Part shown: piece after piece, positions 27,662-36,197 of the stretch
How the letters are laid out: every line of letters starts with the position of its first letter
How positions within the stretch are numbered: the first letter of the stretch is position 1
NCBI RefSeq assembly: GCF_001465595.2
Contig: NZ_CP013481.2
Location: forward strand, 4,774,001-4,838,000
Direction: 5' to 3'
DNA from: Pandoraea apista
Lineage (GTDB): Bacteria; Pseudomonadota; Gammaproteobacteria; Burkholderiales; Burkholderiaceae
DNA: 64,000 nucleotides
The notes under the pieces: generated by a model
The model's input: only the letters and a program-made list of their open reading frames with translations
The model's database searches: none
What the model was told of the DNA's origin: nothing
Translations under genes and position numbers: made by a program

Positions 27662-28265
27662 CTCGGAGATTCCCTTTCCGTTTTTGGGGTACCCCATTAT
27701 GACGTTCGCCCTGTTACGCGAAAAGCTCGCAAATCGTCACAGCTGTTACTCAAAATTTCCTCCTGGCATTCGGATTCCTCCTCCCCACGAACTGTCCGGC
27801 CATGCCGACAATACGTCTCAAGCGCGCACGGCTTTCCATCGATTTACCGGCATCCGATACGCGCGCTCAAGATGAGCCTCCTTGGCCGACCTTCGCCCGG
27901 TCGGCCTTTAAGCCCCGATTTCGGGGCTTTTTTTTGCGTACGCCGCAAAAAACCTAGCCCCCTACTGATCGTCACAGGTCCGACACACATAGCTGGAGCC
28001 ATCACCGAGCCGTCTCGCTGCGGAGCAACATTCGCCATGTGCATCGGTGAAATCAGCTTATCGCGGAGGGATCAAAAAAAGTCTGTGAACTATCCGAGAG
28101 AATCGGTGCACGAACGCAATAGCGGGTGCATCCGAGCCGTGCTTAGGACGAATCCGATTCAAAAGATAGGACGCCACCGCGAAGTGTTGCGTGTACCCCT
28201 CACAGCACTGGTCATGGCTCGACCTGCGGGCCGATAATAGTTGTCAAAATCATGGAGGGCAGACT
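27662..28265. other. 604-base region without a protein gene
   Basis: Apart from the hairpins at 27884-27936 no gene is seen. Open frames here are short, without ribosome sites or recognisable sequence. The right end holds the aldo-keto reductase promoter: GATAAT at 28234-28239 is a fair -10, with TGGTCA 18 bases before it. The left part could encode a small RNA ending at the terminator. Confidence 0.4.
27884..27936 (+). terminator. tandem hairpins with T-run, no upstream gene
   Basis: First hairpin GGCCGAC/GTCGGCC (27884-27906, 9-base loop). Second AAGCCCCGA/TCGGGGCTT (27910-27929) followed by seven T. The orientation ends plus-strand transcription, yet no plus-strand gene lies within 880 bases upstream; the nearest upstream gene on this strand is the TonB receptor (ends 27004). 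It may end an unannotated small RNA or the long receptor transcript. Confidence 0.75.
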
Positions 28266-29099
28266 ATGCGAGACATCTCATTTCCCGGAGGCGAAACCGT
28301 ACCCGTGCTCGGTCAGGGCACGTGGATGATGGGTGAGAAGGCGGAGCGGCGGCGAGAGGAAATCGAAGCGCTGAGGCTCGGCGTCTCGCTGGGCATGACC
28401 CTTGTAGATACCGCTGAAATGTATGGCGAGGGTGCGACCGAGCGCCTCGTTGGCGAAGCGCTCGACGGGCTACGCGACGAGGTGTTTCTCGTAAGCAAGG
28501 TCTATCCGCACAACGCCTCGCAGCGCGGTGTGATTGCGGCTTGCGAGCGCAGCCTCGAGCGACTGGGTACCGATCGTCTCGACCTTTACCTGCTGCATTG
28601 GCGTGGCGACATACCGCTCGAGGAAACGATTGCAGGGTTCGAGACCCTGCGTCAGGCAGGCAAGATTCGGCATTGGGGCGTAAGCAACTTCGACGTGGAC
28701 GACATGGAAGCACTGTTCGACGCGCGTGGTGGTAACGCGTGCGCGACCAATCAGGTCTTGTACAACCTTTCACGGCGGGGCCCGGATTACGATCTCACTT
28801 CGTGGCTTGCCGAACGCGGCATGCCGATGATGGCCTATTCGCCAATCGAACAGGGGCGGCTCGCGAAAAAGCCGATATTGGTCGATATTGCCCGCGCACG
28901 TCACGTCGAACCGTTGCAGATTGCGCTCGCCTGGGTATTGCACCGGCCAGGCGTCATTGCGATCCCGAAGGCGAGCACGGCGGCACATGTGCGCGCCAAT
29001 CGTGCGGCGCATGACATCGATCTGACCCCGGAGGAGCTCGCATTGCTCGATCACCATTTCGAGCCGCCGTCACGCAAACGTCCCTTGGAGATGATCTGA
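28266..29099 (+). CDS. aldo/keto reductase
   Basis: 277 residues, (beta/alpha)8 barrel of the AKR superfamily. The tetrad is visible: Asp in LVDTAEMYGEG (also providing Tyr), Lys in FLVSKVYPHN and His in LYLLHWRG. The C-terminal IAIPKASTAAHVRAN binds the NADPH phosphate. It reduces aldehydes and ketones; the substrate is unknown. GGAGGG lies 6 bases before the ATG. It is close to E. coli YeaE-like AKRs in look. Monocistronic or possibly read with the dehydrogenase gene 85 bases downstream. Confidence 0.88.
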   Translation: MRDISFPGGETVPVLGQGTWMMGEKAERRREEIEALRLGVSLGMTLVDTAEMYGEGATERLVGEALDGLRDEVFLVSKVYPHNASQRGVIAACERSLERLGTDRLDLYLLHWRGDIPLEETIAGFETLRQAGKIRHWGVSNFDVDDMEALFDARGGNACATNQVLYNLSRRGPDYDLTSWLAERGMPMMAYSPIEQGRLAKKPILVDIARARHVEPLQIALAWVLHRPGVIAIPKASTAAHVRANRAAHDIDLTPEELALLDHHFEPPSRKRPLEMI

Positions 29100-29184
29100 G
29101 AGCATTCATGTTTTTTGATGGCGTCCGGTCGCACGCCGGCAACGAAGTACACTAGGCGCTTTCGTGCTTTAGCAGGACGGCTTC

Positions 29185-30453
29185 ATGAACGATTCACGTC
29201 CCGTCGTCGTTATCGGGGGCGGTTTGGTCGGCGTGTGTACCGCCGCATATCTTCAGCGCGCCGGGCATTCGGTTGTTATCGTGGACCGGCAGTCGGCGCG
29301 TCAGGCGGCCTCGCTCGGCAACGCGGGCTGCATCAATGGCTCGTCCGTTGTACCGATTGCGATGCCCGGGGTACTGTGGCAAGTGCCCGGCTGGCTGATG
29401 CAACCAGACGGCCCGCTGGTGCTGCGATGGCGCTATCTTCCGCGCATGGTGCCGTGGCTCACGCGCTTCGTGGCGGCGAGCCAACCGGCTCGGGTGGCCG
29501 CGCAGGCTCGTGCGCTGCGTGCGCTGCTCGGCCCCGCGCTCGATGCCTATCAACCCCTGCTCGACGATGCCAATGCGAACGATCTGGTCGAGCGTCGCGG
29601 CTATCTCATCGCGTACTCCAGCCAGAACGGTATGGCGGGTGACGAAGGCGGCATGGCGCTTCGCCGCGACAACGGCGTGCACATCGAGACGCTCGACGCC
29701 GCAGCCCTACGCGAGTTTGAGCCAACGCTATCTCATGACTTCGTGGGCGCGCGATACATCAGCGAAACGGGTCACACCCTCGATCCGGGGGCACTCCTGG
29801 CCCGCCTGACCGCACAGGTGGTCGCGCGCGGTGGCCGAGTTGTCGATGCTGCCGCCACGGCCATCGAAACCAATGGTGCCCAGGCGGTGGCCGTGCATAC
29901 CGACAAGGGACGCGAAGCGGCCAGTGCGGTGGTGGTTGCGGCGGGTGCGTGGTCCGCACCGTTCGTACGTCAGTTGGGAGACCGCATCGTCTTTGACACC
30001 GAGCGCGGCTATCACGTGGAAATTCCGGCACCGGACGAAATGCCCTCGCGCCCCGTCATGTGGGCCGAAGGCAAGTTGTTCGCCACGCCGATGAACGGCC
30101 GGCTTCGCGGCGCAGGCACGGTCGAACTGGCGGGCCTGCAAGCGCCGCCGAACTGGCGGCGAGCCGATCTGCTGCTAGGTCAGTTGCACAAGATGTTTCC
30201 TCGCGCAGTACCCGGCGAGAAATCGACGCAATCGGTCGACGGTGCGCGCTGGCAAGGTTTTCGGCCGAGCACGCCCGACTCGCTGCCGGTATTGGGTCCG
30301 GCGTCGAAAGTGCCGAACGCGTTCTACGCTTTCGGTCACGGTCACGTCGGTCTGACGGCAGCCGCATCGACAGGGCGCACGATTGCGGCGCTGGTGAATC
30401 GCGAACGTCCTGCCATCGACCTTTCACCGTTCTCTATCGGACGCTTTCGCTGA
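29185..30453 (+). CDS. FAD-dependent D-amino acid dehydrogenase-like oxidoreductase
   Basis: 422 residues of the DAO/DadA family. The FAD dinucleotide motif VVVIGGGLVGVCTAAYL is at 7-23, followed by acidic VDRQ; the second FAD part near the C-terminus is FYAFGHGHVGLTAAASTGR. The motif ASLGNAGCI after the first strand is typical of DadA-like dehydrogenases. Such enzymes oxidise D-amino acids or imino acids and pass electrons to quinone. No alr/dadX gene lies nearby, so the substrate is open; an opine- or hydroxyproline-type oxidase is also possible. Confidence 0.82.
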   Translation: MNDSRPVVVIGGGLVGVCTAAYLQRAGHSVVIVDRQSARQAASLGNAGCINGSSVVPIAMPGVLWQVPGWLMQPDGPLVLRWRYLPRMVPWLTRFVAASQPARVAAQARALRALLGPALDAYQPLLDDANANDLVERRGYLIAYSSQNGMAGDEGGMALRRDNGVHIETLDAAALREFEPTLSHDFVGARYISETGHTLDPGALLARLTAQVVARGGRVVDAAATAIETNGAQAVAVHTDKGREAASAVVVAAGAWSAPFVRQLGDRIVFDTERGYHVEIPAPDEMPSRPVMWAEGKLFATPMNGRLRGAGTVELAGLQAPPNWRRADLLLGQLHKMFPRAVPGEKSTQSVDGARWQGFRPSTPDSLPVLGPASKVPNAFYAFGHGHVGLTAAASTGRTIAALVNRERPAIDLSPFSIGRFR

Positions 30454-30603
30454 GGCGCCCGGATACGGCTGTGGCAACCAGCTCGACCGGGGCCGACGAT
30501 GCGCCAGACCCGGCGGGGTCAGCACAATACGCTTCGCGCGTGCCGCCCCCGCTCTCCTCATCCACCCTCTCACCCGGATTACCCGCCAACGTGCCGCAGC
30601 GCG

Positions 30604-31605
30604 TCAGGACTTGCAGACCGACGCAACGATATCGCACGAGCGCAGCCGCAACGCGGGATCGAAAACGTCGGTCACGAGCATCAGTTCATCGGCCTGTGTG
30701 CGTTCGACCAAATCGGACAATCCCGCTTTCACTCGCTCCGGACCGCCCACCACGGACACGCCGAGAAATGCTTCCACCGAATGCTGTTCCGCCGGGTCCC
30801 AACGTTCGTCCATATCGTTCACCGGCGGCTGTAGCTTCAGACTTTGCCCGCGCATGAGGGCCAGAATCTTCTGTTGCGCCGACGTCGCGAGAAATGCCGC
30901 TTCCTCATCGGTCGGCGCAGCGACAACCGGCACCCCGACCATCACGTAAGGCTTGTCCAATACCGCCGACGGACGGAACAGCTCACGGTACAGCCGCAGC
31001 GCATCGAACAGGAAGCGCGGAGCGAAATGCGAGGCAAACGCATACGGCAGCCCGAGATGCGCCGCGAGTTGCGCCGAAAAGAGCGACGATCCCAGCAGCC
31101 ACACAGGAATATCGCTGCCCGCCCCGGGTGTCGCAACAAGCCGCTGCCCGGGTTGCGCCGGCGCGAGCAATGCTCGCAACTCGGCAACCTGCTCGGGAAA
31201 GTCGTCGCCGTTGGACAACCGGTCGCGACGCAGCGCCCGCATCGTTGCCTGATCGGCCCCCGGCGCACGCCCCAATCCCAGATCGATGCGCCCCGGATAC
31301 AGGGCGGCCAGTGTGCCGAAGTTCTCGGCAACGACCAGCGGCGGGTGGTTCGGCAGCATCACTCCGCCCGACCCCACGCGAATGCGCGACGTCTTCTCCG
31401 CAATGTGACCGATCAGCAGCGCGGTTGCGGAACTCGCGATGCCGTCCATATTGTGGTGCTCAGCCAGCCAGAAACGCTCAAAACCCAACCGCTCGACGTG
31501 CTGGGCAAGCTCCGTGGACTGTTTCAGGGCTTCGGCCACCGTGCCGCCGGCGCGTATCGGCACCAGATCCAGCATTGAAAGGGCCGTCTTCGACAAACTG
31601 CTCAT
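30604..31605 (-). CDS. LLM-class (luciferase-like) flavin-dependent oxidoreductase
   Basis: 333 residues, single-component luciferase-like family of the YhbW type. Typical blocks are [19 protein letters not shown] at the N-terminus, [42 protein letters not shown] and [12 protein letters not shown]. It probably uses FMNH2 or F420-like chemistry to oxidise an organic substrate, unknown here. The start [10 protein letters not shown] has GGAGAA 5 bases before it. It is divergent from an HxlR-type regulator 156 bases away, which probably controls it. Confidence 0.88.
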   Translation of the reverse strand: MSSLSKTALSMLDLVPIRAGGTVAEALKQSTELAQHVERLGFERFWLAEHHNMDGIASSATALLIGHIAEKTSRIRVGSGGVMLPNHPPLVVAENFGTLAALYPGRIDLGLGRAPGADQATMRALRRDRLSNGDDFPEQVAELRALLAPAQPGQRLVATPGAGSDIPVWLLGSSLFSAQLAAHLGLPYAFASHFAPRFLFDALRLYRELFRPSAVLDKPYVMVGVPVVAAPTDEEAAFLATSAQQKILALMRGQSLKLQPPVNDMDERWDPAEQHSVEAFLGVSVVGGPERVKAGLSDLVERTQADELMLVTDVFDPALRLRSCDIVASVCKS

Positions 31606-31727
31606 GGGGTTCTCCGTTGTCCTGCGCACGCTCGCATCCGGCATTTTCTGGCCTGAAGCCTCCCACAGCGGATGACGCGCACTACCGCCACAAAGTATAG
31701 TGACGAAGGGTCAAAATCCCCAGTAGG

Positions 31728-31758
31728 CACCCTTTAGTTGAATAGTCACCATTTGGTT
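31728..31758. promoter_or_regulatory. direct repeats upstream of the HxlR-type gene
   Basis: CACCCTTTAGTT (31728-31739) and CACCATTTGGTT (31747-31758) share 10 of 12 bases and start 19 bases apart, about two helical turns. They end 3 bases before the regulator start and lie in its divergent promoter region, so they may be the autoregulatory operator. Confidence 0.4.
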
Positions 31759-31761
31759 ACC

Positions 31762-32232
31762 ATGAGCAAACCCGAACCCTTCGTTTTTGAAGAAACCTGC
31801 GTGCCGCGTCGCGTACTGGAACTCTTCAGCGTGAAGTGGACGAGCATGGTGCTGTACGCATTGCAGTGCGGCACCACACGCACCGGGGAATTGCAGCGCC
31901 GCCTGCCAGGCATCTCCAAGAAGATGCTCACGCAAACGCTGCGCGAACTCGAAAGCGACGGCCTGATTCATCGCGAGGTCTATGCTGTCGTGCCGCCCAA
32001 GGTGGAGTATTCGCTCACCCCGCTGGGCGAGTTGTTCATCGAGCCTATCGAGATGCTCTACCGCTGGGGTAATCAACACGCCGACGTGCTTGCCCAACTG
32101 AGCCTTCGCCGCGGCAAGCCGACGCCTGCCGGTGATGGTGATGGTAATGGCGACGCCGACGCCGCCCCCGACACGGCGCACTCTCTCGACACCGCCGGCG
32201 ACACCCCGGCACGCTCGTCTCACGCCGCCTGA
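31762..32232 (+). CDS. HxlR-family transcriptional regulator
   Basis: 156 residues. The winged helix-turn-helix of the HxlR/DUF24 family covers about 12-105: CVPRRVLELFSVKWTSMVLYAL, RTGELQRRLPGISKKMLTQTLRELESDGLI, and YSLTPLGE. The N-terminal Cys of this family, often redox- or aldehyde-sensing, is present (ETCVPRR). The last 45 residues are an Asp/Gly/Ala-rich tail of low complexity. An in-frame TTG at 31738 would overlap the direct repeats and is not used. It likely controls the divergent LLM oxidoreductase. Confidence 0.88.
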   Translation: MSKPEPFVFEETCVPRRVLELFSVKWTSMVLYALQCGTTRTGELQRRLPGISKKMLTQTLRELESDGLIHREVYAVVPPKVEYSLTPLGELFIEPIEMLYRWGNQHADVLAQLSLRRGKPTPAGDGDGNGDADAAPDTAHSLDTAGDTPARSSHAA

Positions 32233-32416
32233 ACCGGCACCATCCCCTCCCAAAAACACGAACCGGCTGGCCGCCTGTTCACACGGTTGCCGATTTCTTG
32301 TTTATCTGAGACAGTGGTTATGTTGCAGCGCAATCTGCGTACTGCCTGCAACCGTACTCTCGTAACGGACTCCGCGGTCAGCGCCTGTCGGTGCAGTGCC
32401 GCATCGCCGAGGGATC

Positions 32417-33517
32417 ATGCCACGCGTTCAACGAGCCAGTTCCGCCACGCGGTCTTCGCCTGGCGCACGCCCTACCAGCCGTGCGCCTGCCACAAGGACC
32501 ATGCCTGTCGATCTCGCATTGCAGGGAGGCGGGGCGCACGGCGCGTTCACCTGGGGCGTGCTCGACCGTCTGCTTGAGGAGATTTCGCACGCCGGCCCGT
32601 TCCATATCGAAGGCATCTCCGGCACCTCGGCCGGCGCCATGAACGCCGCCGTGCTCGCCACCGGCTATGTCCGCGGCGGCCCCGACGGCGCGCGCGGCGC
32701 ACTGGAACAGTTCTGGCGCGACGTGTCTCACGCCGGGCGTTTCAGCCCGCTGCGCCGCACACCGCTCGACATCGTGCTCGGGCGTTGGTCGCTCGATAAC
32801 TCGCCGTTTTTCATGTTTTTCGATCTGGCCGCGCGCGTTGTGTCGCCCTACGACCTCACGCCCCTCGAATTCAATCCGTTGCGACGCCTGCTCGCCGATC
32901 ACATTGACTTCGACGGCATCGCCGCCAGCCCGATCCAGCTTTTCATCACCGCAACGAACGTTCGTACCGGACGCGGACGCGTCTTTCGCAACGCCGAGAT
33001 GACACCCGACGTCTTGCTCGCGTCGGCCTGCCTGCCCACGCTATACCGCGCGGTGGAAATTGACGGCGAGCCTTATTGGGACGGTGGCTATGCGGGCAAT
33101 CCCACGATTACGCCGCTCATCCGAGAAACCGCCTCGTGCGACACCATTTTGGTGCAGGTCAATCCGGTCGAGCGTAACGACGTGCCGCGCTCTGCGCGCG
33201 AGATTCTCAACCGCGTCAACGAAGTCTCGTTCAACGCCACACTGCTCAAGGAACTGCGCATGATCGCAGTGCTGCGTCAGGTTGTCGATGCCGGTAGCGT
33301 TGAGGGTAAGCGCTGGGCGCAAATGCGTATGCACCGCATAGCGAGCGACATGATGACCACGCTCGGTTATTCGTCCAAGCTCTCGGCGGAATGGGATTTT
33401 CTGGTAATGCTGCGCGACGAGGGCCGGCGCTGCGCCGAAACATTCCTGCAACAGCACGGCGCCGATCTTGGCCACCGTTCCTCGCTCGATCTGAGCGCTT
33501 TGACGGAGACCCTCTGA
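32417..33517 (+). CDS. patatin-like phospholipase
   Basis: 366 residues from this start. The oxyanion motif is LALQGGGAHGAF, the nucleophile is Ser71 in GISGTSAGAMNA (GxSxG), and the catalytic Asp is in YWDGGYAGNP. The C-terminal half belongs to the DUF3734 type. It hydrolyses acyl esters, possibly lipid or polyhydroxybutyrate-related. The start is uncertain: 32417 has GAGG close by; ATG 32501 (MPVDLALQ) begins exactly at the conserved domain. The stop is directly followed by the GntP-permease ATG (33518), so both are one unit. Confidence 0.87.
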   Translation: MPRVQRASSATRSSPGARPTSRAPATRTMPVDLALQGGGAHGAFTWGVLDRLLEEISHAGPFHIEGISGTSAGAMNAAVLATGYVRGGPDGARGALEQFWRDVSHAGRFSPLRRTPLDIVLGRWSLDNSPFFMFFDLAARVVSPYDLTPLEFNPLRRLLADHIDFDGIAASPIQLFITATNVRTGRGRVFRNAEMTPDVLLASACLPTLYRAVEIDGEPYWDGGYAGNPTITPLIRETASCDTILVQVNPVERNDVPRSAREILNRVNEVSFNATLLKELRMIAVLRQVVDAGSVEGKRWAQMRMHRIASDMMTTLGYSSKLSAEWDFLVMLRDEGRRCAETFLQQHGADLGHRSSLDLSALTETL

Positions 33518-34966
33518 ATGGAGCTCGCCGGCATTCTGATCGGTCTGGCGCTGCTTGTCTGGCTGGCCTATCGCGGCTGGAGCGTACTGCTGCTGGCGCC
33601 GGCCGCGGCCATGCTCGCGGCCGCGCTCTCAGGCGAACCCGTGCTCGCCCACTGGACGCAGACGTTCATGCAGAACGCCGCGCGCTTCGTCGCCCAGTTC
33701 TTCCCGCTGTTTCTGCTCGGCGCACTGTTCGGCAAGCTGATGGAGGACAGCGGCGCGGTGCGCGCGATCGCCGCGTTCCTCACCGACAAACTCGGCGCGC
33801 GACGGGCGATGTTCGCCGTTGTACTCGGCGGTGCACTCGTCACGTATGGCGGCGTGAGTCTGTTCGTCGCGTTCTTCGTCCTTGCGCCGATGGCTCACGC
33901 GCTCTTCCGCGAAGCCGACATTCCGGTGAGGTTGATGCCGGCGGCGATTGCACTGGGTACGTCGACCTTCACAATGTCGGCGATGCCGGGCTCGCCGGCG
34001 ATTCAAAACGCCATTCCCATGCCCTTCTTCGGCACCACCCCGTTCGCCGCGCCGGGACTTGGCCTGATGGCCTCTGCGATCATGCTCGCCGTTGGTCTGT
34101 GGTGGCTGTCGTGGCGTGAAGCGCAGGCACGCCGCGCGGGCCACGGTTATGCCGATACGGAGGTCTGGGACAAGCCTGCCGATCCCACCGTAGTGCGCGA
34201 ACGCGCGAGCGTGGCACGCGAGTTCGATCCGGCGGAAATCGAGCAGGGCCATCGCAGCGAAGCCCTGCCCGGCATTCTCACCGCCGCGTTGCCTTTGTTC
34301 GTCGTGATCGGCGGCAACTTCGTGATGAACGTGATCGTCTTCCCGCGCCTCGACGCGAGCTTTCTCGCCGAACCTCGATGGGGCGGCATTACCTTGCAAA
34401 GCGTGGCCGGCGTATGGGGCGTGTGTGTCGCGCTCGCCAGCGCGATCGTCGTGCTGGTGGTCCTGCAATGGCAACGCCTGCCCGCGCTGCGCAAGACGAT
34501 GGATGCCGGCGCCAACGCCTCCGTCCTGCCGATCATGTGTACGGCCAGTCTGGTCGGCTATGGCGGTGTAATTGCCGCGTTGCCGGGCTTTGCGCTGGTA
34601 CGCGACTGGGTACTGTCCATCGACGGCGGTCCGCTGGTGTCCCTCGCCCTGTCCGCCAATTTGCTGGCGGCGATCACCGGCTCCGCCTCGGGAGGATTGA
34701 CGATTGCGCTCGACGCCCTCGGCCCGGCCTATGTGAGTCTCGCCGCACAACACGCGATCGACCCGGCGCTCATGCATCGCGTAGCGGTGATCGCGTCAGG
34801 AACGCTCGACAGCCTGCCGCACAACGGCGCTGTCGTGACGTTGCTGGCCGTATGCGGCAGCACCCATCGCGAGAGCTACCTCGATATCGTCATGGCGAGT
34901 ATCGTGAGTGCGCTGATCGCGCTCGTGGCGGTCATCGTCGTCGGTTCGCTGGCCGGCACGTTCTGA
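33518..34966 (+). CDS. GntP-family permease
   Basis: 482 residues with about 12-13 membrane segments. The family is shown by RFVAQFFPLFLLGALFGKLMEDSG, VTYGGVSLFVAFFVLAPMA, SAMPGSPAIQNAIP and SGTLDSLPHNGAVVTLL. GntP proteins import gluconate or other hydroxyacids. Patatin/DUF3734-GntP pairs in beta-proteobacteria are commonly near 3-hydroxybutyrate genes, so 3-hydroxybutyrate is a plausible substrate, but no dehydrogenase lies here. There is no gap to the patatin gene, indicating coupled translation. Confidence 0.85.
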   Translation: MELAGILIGLALLVWLAYRGWSVLLLAPAAAMLAAALSGEPVLAHWTQTFMQNAARFVAQFFPLFLLGALFGKLMEDSGAVRAIAAFLTDKLGARRAMFAVVLGGALVTYGGVSLFVAFFVLAPMAHALFREADIPVRLMPAAIALGTSTFTMSAMPGSPAIQNAIPMPFFGTTPFAAPGLGLMASAIMLAVGLWWLSWREAQARRAGHGYADTEVWDKPADPTVVRERASVAREFDPAEIEQGHRSEALPGILTAALPLFVVIGGNFVMNVIVFPRLDASFLAEPRWGGITLQSVAGVWGVCVALASAIVVLVVLQWQRLPALRKTMDAGANASVLPIMCTASLVGYGGVIAALPGFALVRDWVLSIDGGPLVSLALSANLLAAITGSASGGLTIALDALGPAYVSLAAQHAIDPALMHRVAVIASGTLDSLPHNGAVVTLLAVCGSTHRESYLDIVMASIVSALIALVAVIVVGSLAGTF

Positions 34967-35008
34967 CGACCGCGACGGACCCGAGATACGCACGCAAAAT
35001 ACGCACGC

Positions 35009-35038
35009 AAAAAAAACGGGCCGGCGATTAGCCGGCCC
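35009..35038 (-). terminator. Rho-independent terminator of the aspartoacylase-like gene
   Basis: GGGCCGGC, loop GATTA, GCCGGCCC (35018-35038), with an A-run at 35009-35016 that reads as eight U at the 3' end of a minus-strand transcript. It lies 40 bases after the stop of the gene ending at 35079; weakly usable for the convergent permease gene. Confidence 0.85.
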
Positions 35039-35078
35039 ATTCCAAAATCTCGGTCACACCAACGCTATCGTCGCATCA

Positions 35079-36062
35079 TCAGCGATCGAGCAAACGTCCC
35101 AAACGCATCATCGTGACATTCACGCCAAGATGGCGCATCGACGGCTGCACGATCACGCAGTTGTCATAGGGCGTGACGATGACCTCGTCGCCGTCGCGGG
35201 CAATCTCGGTCCCTGCCTTCTCGATCACTTCCAGTCCGGTGAAGGGCTGCGAGAAGCGGAAGTCCATCGAGCGCGCCACAACCGGCTGCGTGATCTCCAC
35301 AAACTTCTGACGCGCGGGCAGCGTTTGCGTGAGGAACGTGGCCACATCGGCCTCGGCCACGACACCCGCGTGCAGCAGGAAGCGCGCGGCGCTGTCGAGC
35401 GCCACGTCGCGCGCGCTCTTGGCGAAGTGCTGACCGGTCTCGATGAGCAGTGCGTTCTTCGGGCTGGCCGGATCGCCGAAACCACCGTAGTCGCGCATGC
35501 GCGTGCCGTTCGCATGGCCCTTGTCGATGATGACGTGCTCCGGCGTGCCGAGTTCGGCGGCCAGTGCAATCGCCTTCTCGAGGGGGCCGGTCATCATCAG
35601 CGGTGCGGACGCTTCGTGCATCGAGTGGATGTCGAGCAGCAGATCGACCGTGTCGATGAACGGGCGCATGGCGCGGGCACGCGCGAGTTCGCGGCTCTGA
35701 CGCTCGCCGTCGAGTGTCGAGGGCGTCCACACGCGGTTCATATCTTCGTCGAGGAAGCGGGTGGCGTCGGCATTTTCGGCACTGAACTGCTCGTAGGCAC
35801 CGATATTGCCGAAGCCCAGCGACAGGCGCCCGGTCGTGGGGCGCACACCGGCGGCGAGCAGCGCGTCGACAGCAATGGCGCCGCTCACTTCGTTGCCGTG
35901 CGTGAGCGCGAGGATCATCACGTGCTTGCCGGGCTTGCCGCTATCGAACGAGTGCAGAAAGTCGATGCCGGTATTGCCTTCGCGCCAGCGGTTGATATCG
36001 GGAAACGAGACTTCGATGGGGTACGCCGGCAGGGCGGCGCGGATCGCTTCGAGCGTGGTCAT
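35079..36062 (-). CDS. succinylglutamate desuccinylase/aspartoacylase-family hydrolase
   Basis: 327 residues, zinc carboxypeptidase-like fold. Zinc ligands are His and Glu in ALTHGNEVSG and His in LLLDIHSMHE; NADATRFLDEDMNRVW carries the Arg-type substrate residues. A C-terminal beta domain follows (about 240-327). Family members cut N-acyl amino acids or, in related branches, ectoine precursors. An MHS-type carrier gene lies 135 bases upstream on the same strand, so uptake and hydrolysis of one N-acylated or amide compound is likely; the identity is unknown. Confidence 0.82.
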   Translation of the reverse strand: MTTLEAIRAALPAYPIEVSFPDINRWREGNTGIDFLHSFDSGKPGKHVMILALTHGNEVSGAIAVDALLAAGVRPTTGRLSLGFGNIGAYEQFSAENADATRFLDEDMNRVWTPSTLDGERQSRELARARAMRPFIDTVDLLLDIHSMHEASAPLMMTGPLEKAIALAAELGTPEHVIIDKGHANGTRMRDYGGFGDPASPKNALLIETGQHFAKSARDVALDSAARFLLHAGVVAEADVATFLTQTLPARQKFVEITQPVVARSMDFRFSQPFTGLEVIEKAGTEIARDGDEVIVTPYDNCVIVQPSMRHLGVNVTMMRLGRLLDR

Positions 36063-36197
36063 GAAAATGCTCCGCAGGGGATGCCGAAAAAAGATGACGA
36101 CGTCGCTGTAGGGGACAGCGGACGTCGTCGTTACGGCGAAAATCAGTTCATCGGATGAAGACGAGGCTCATGATCGGCAGATCGTCGGCGTCGTCGA

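Noticed and set aside
27645..27875. 76-codon frame before the orphan terminator
   Set aside because: No ribosome site, no recognisable sequence; a small RNA explains the terminator at least as well.
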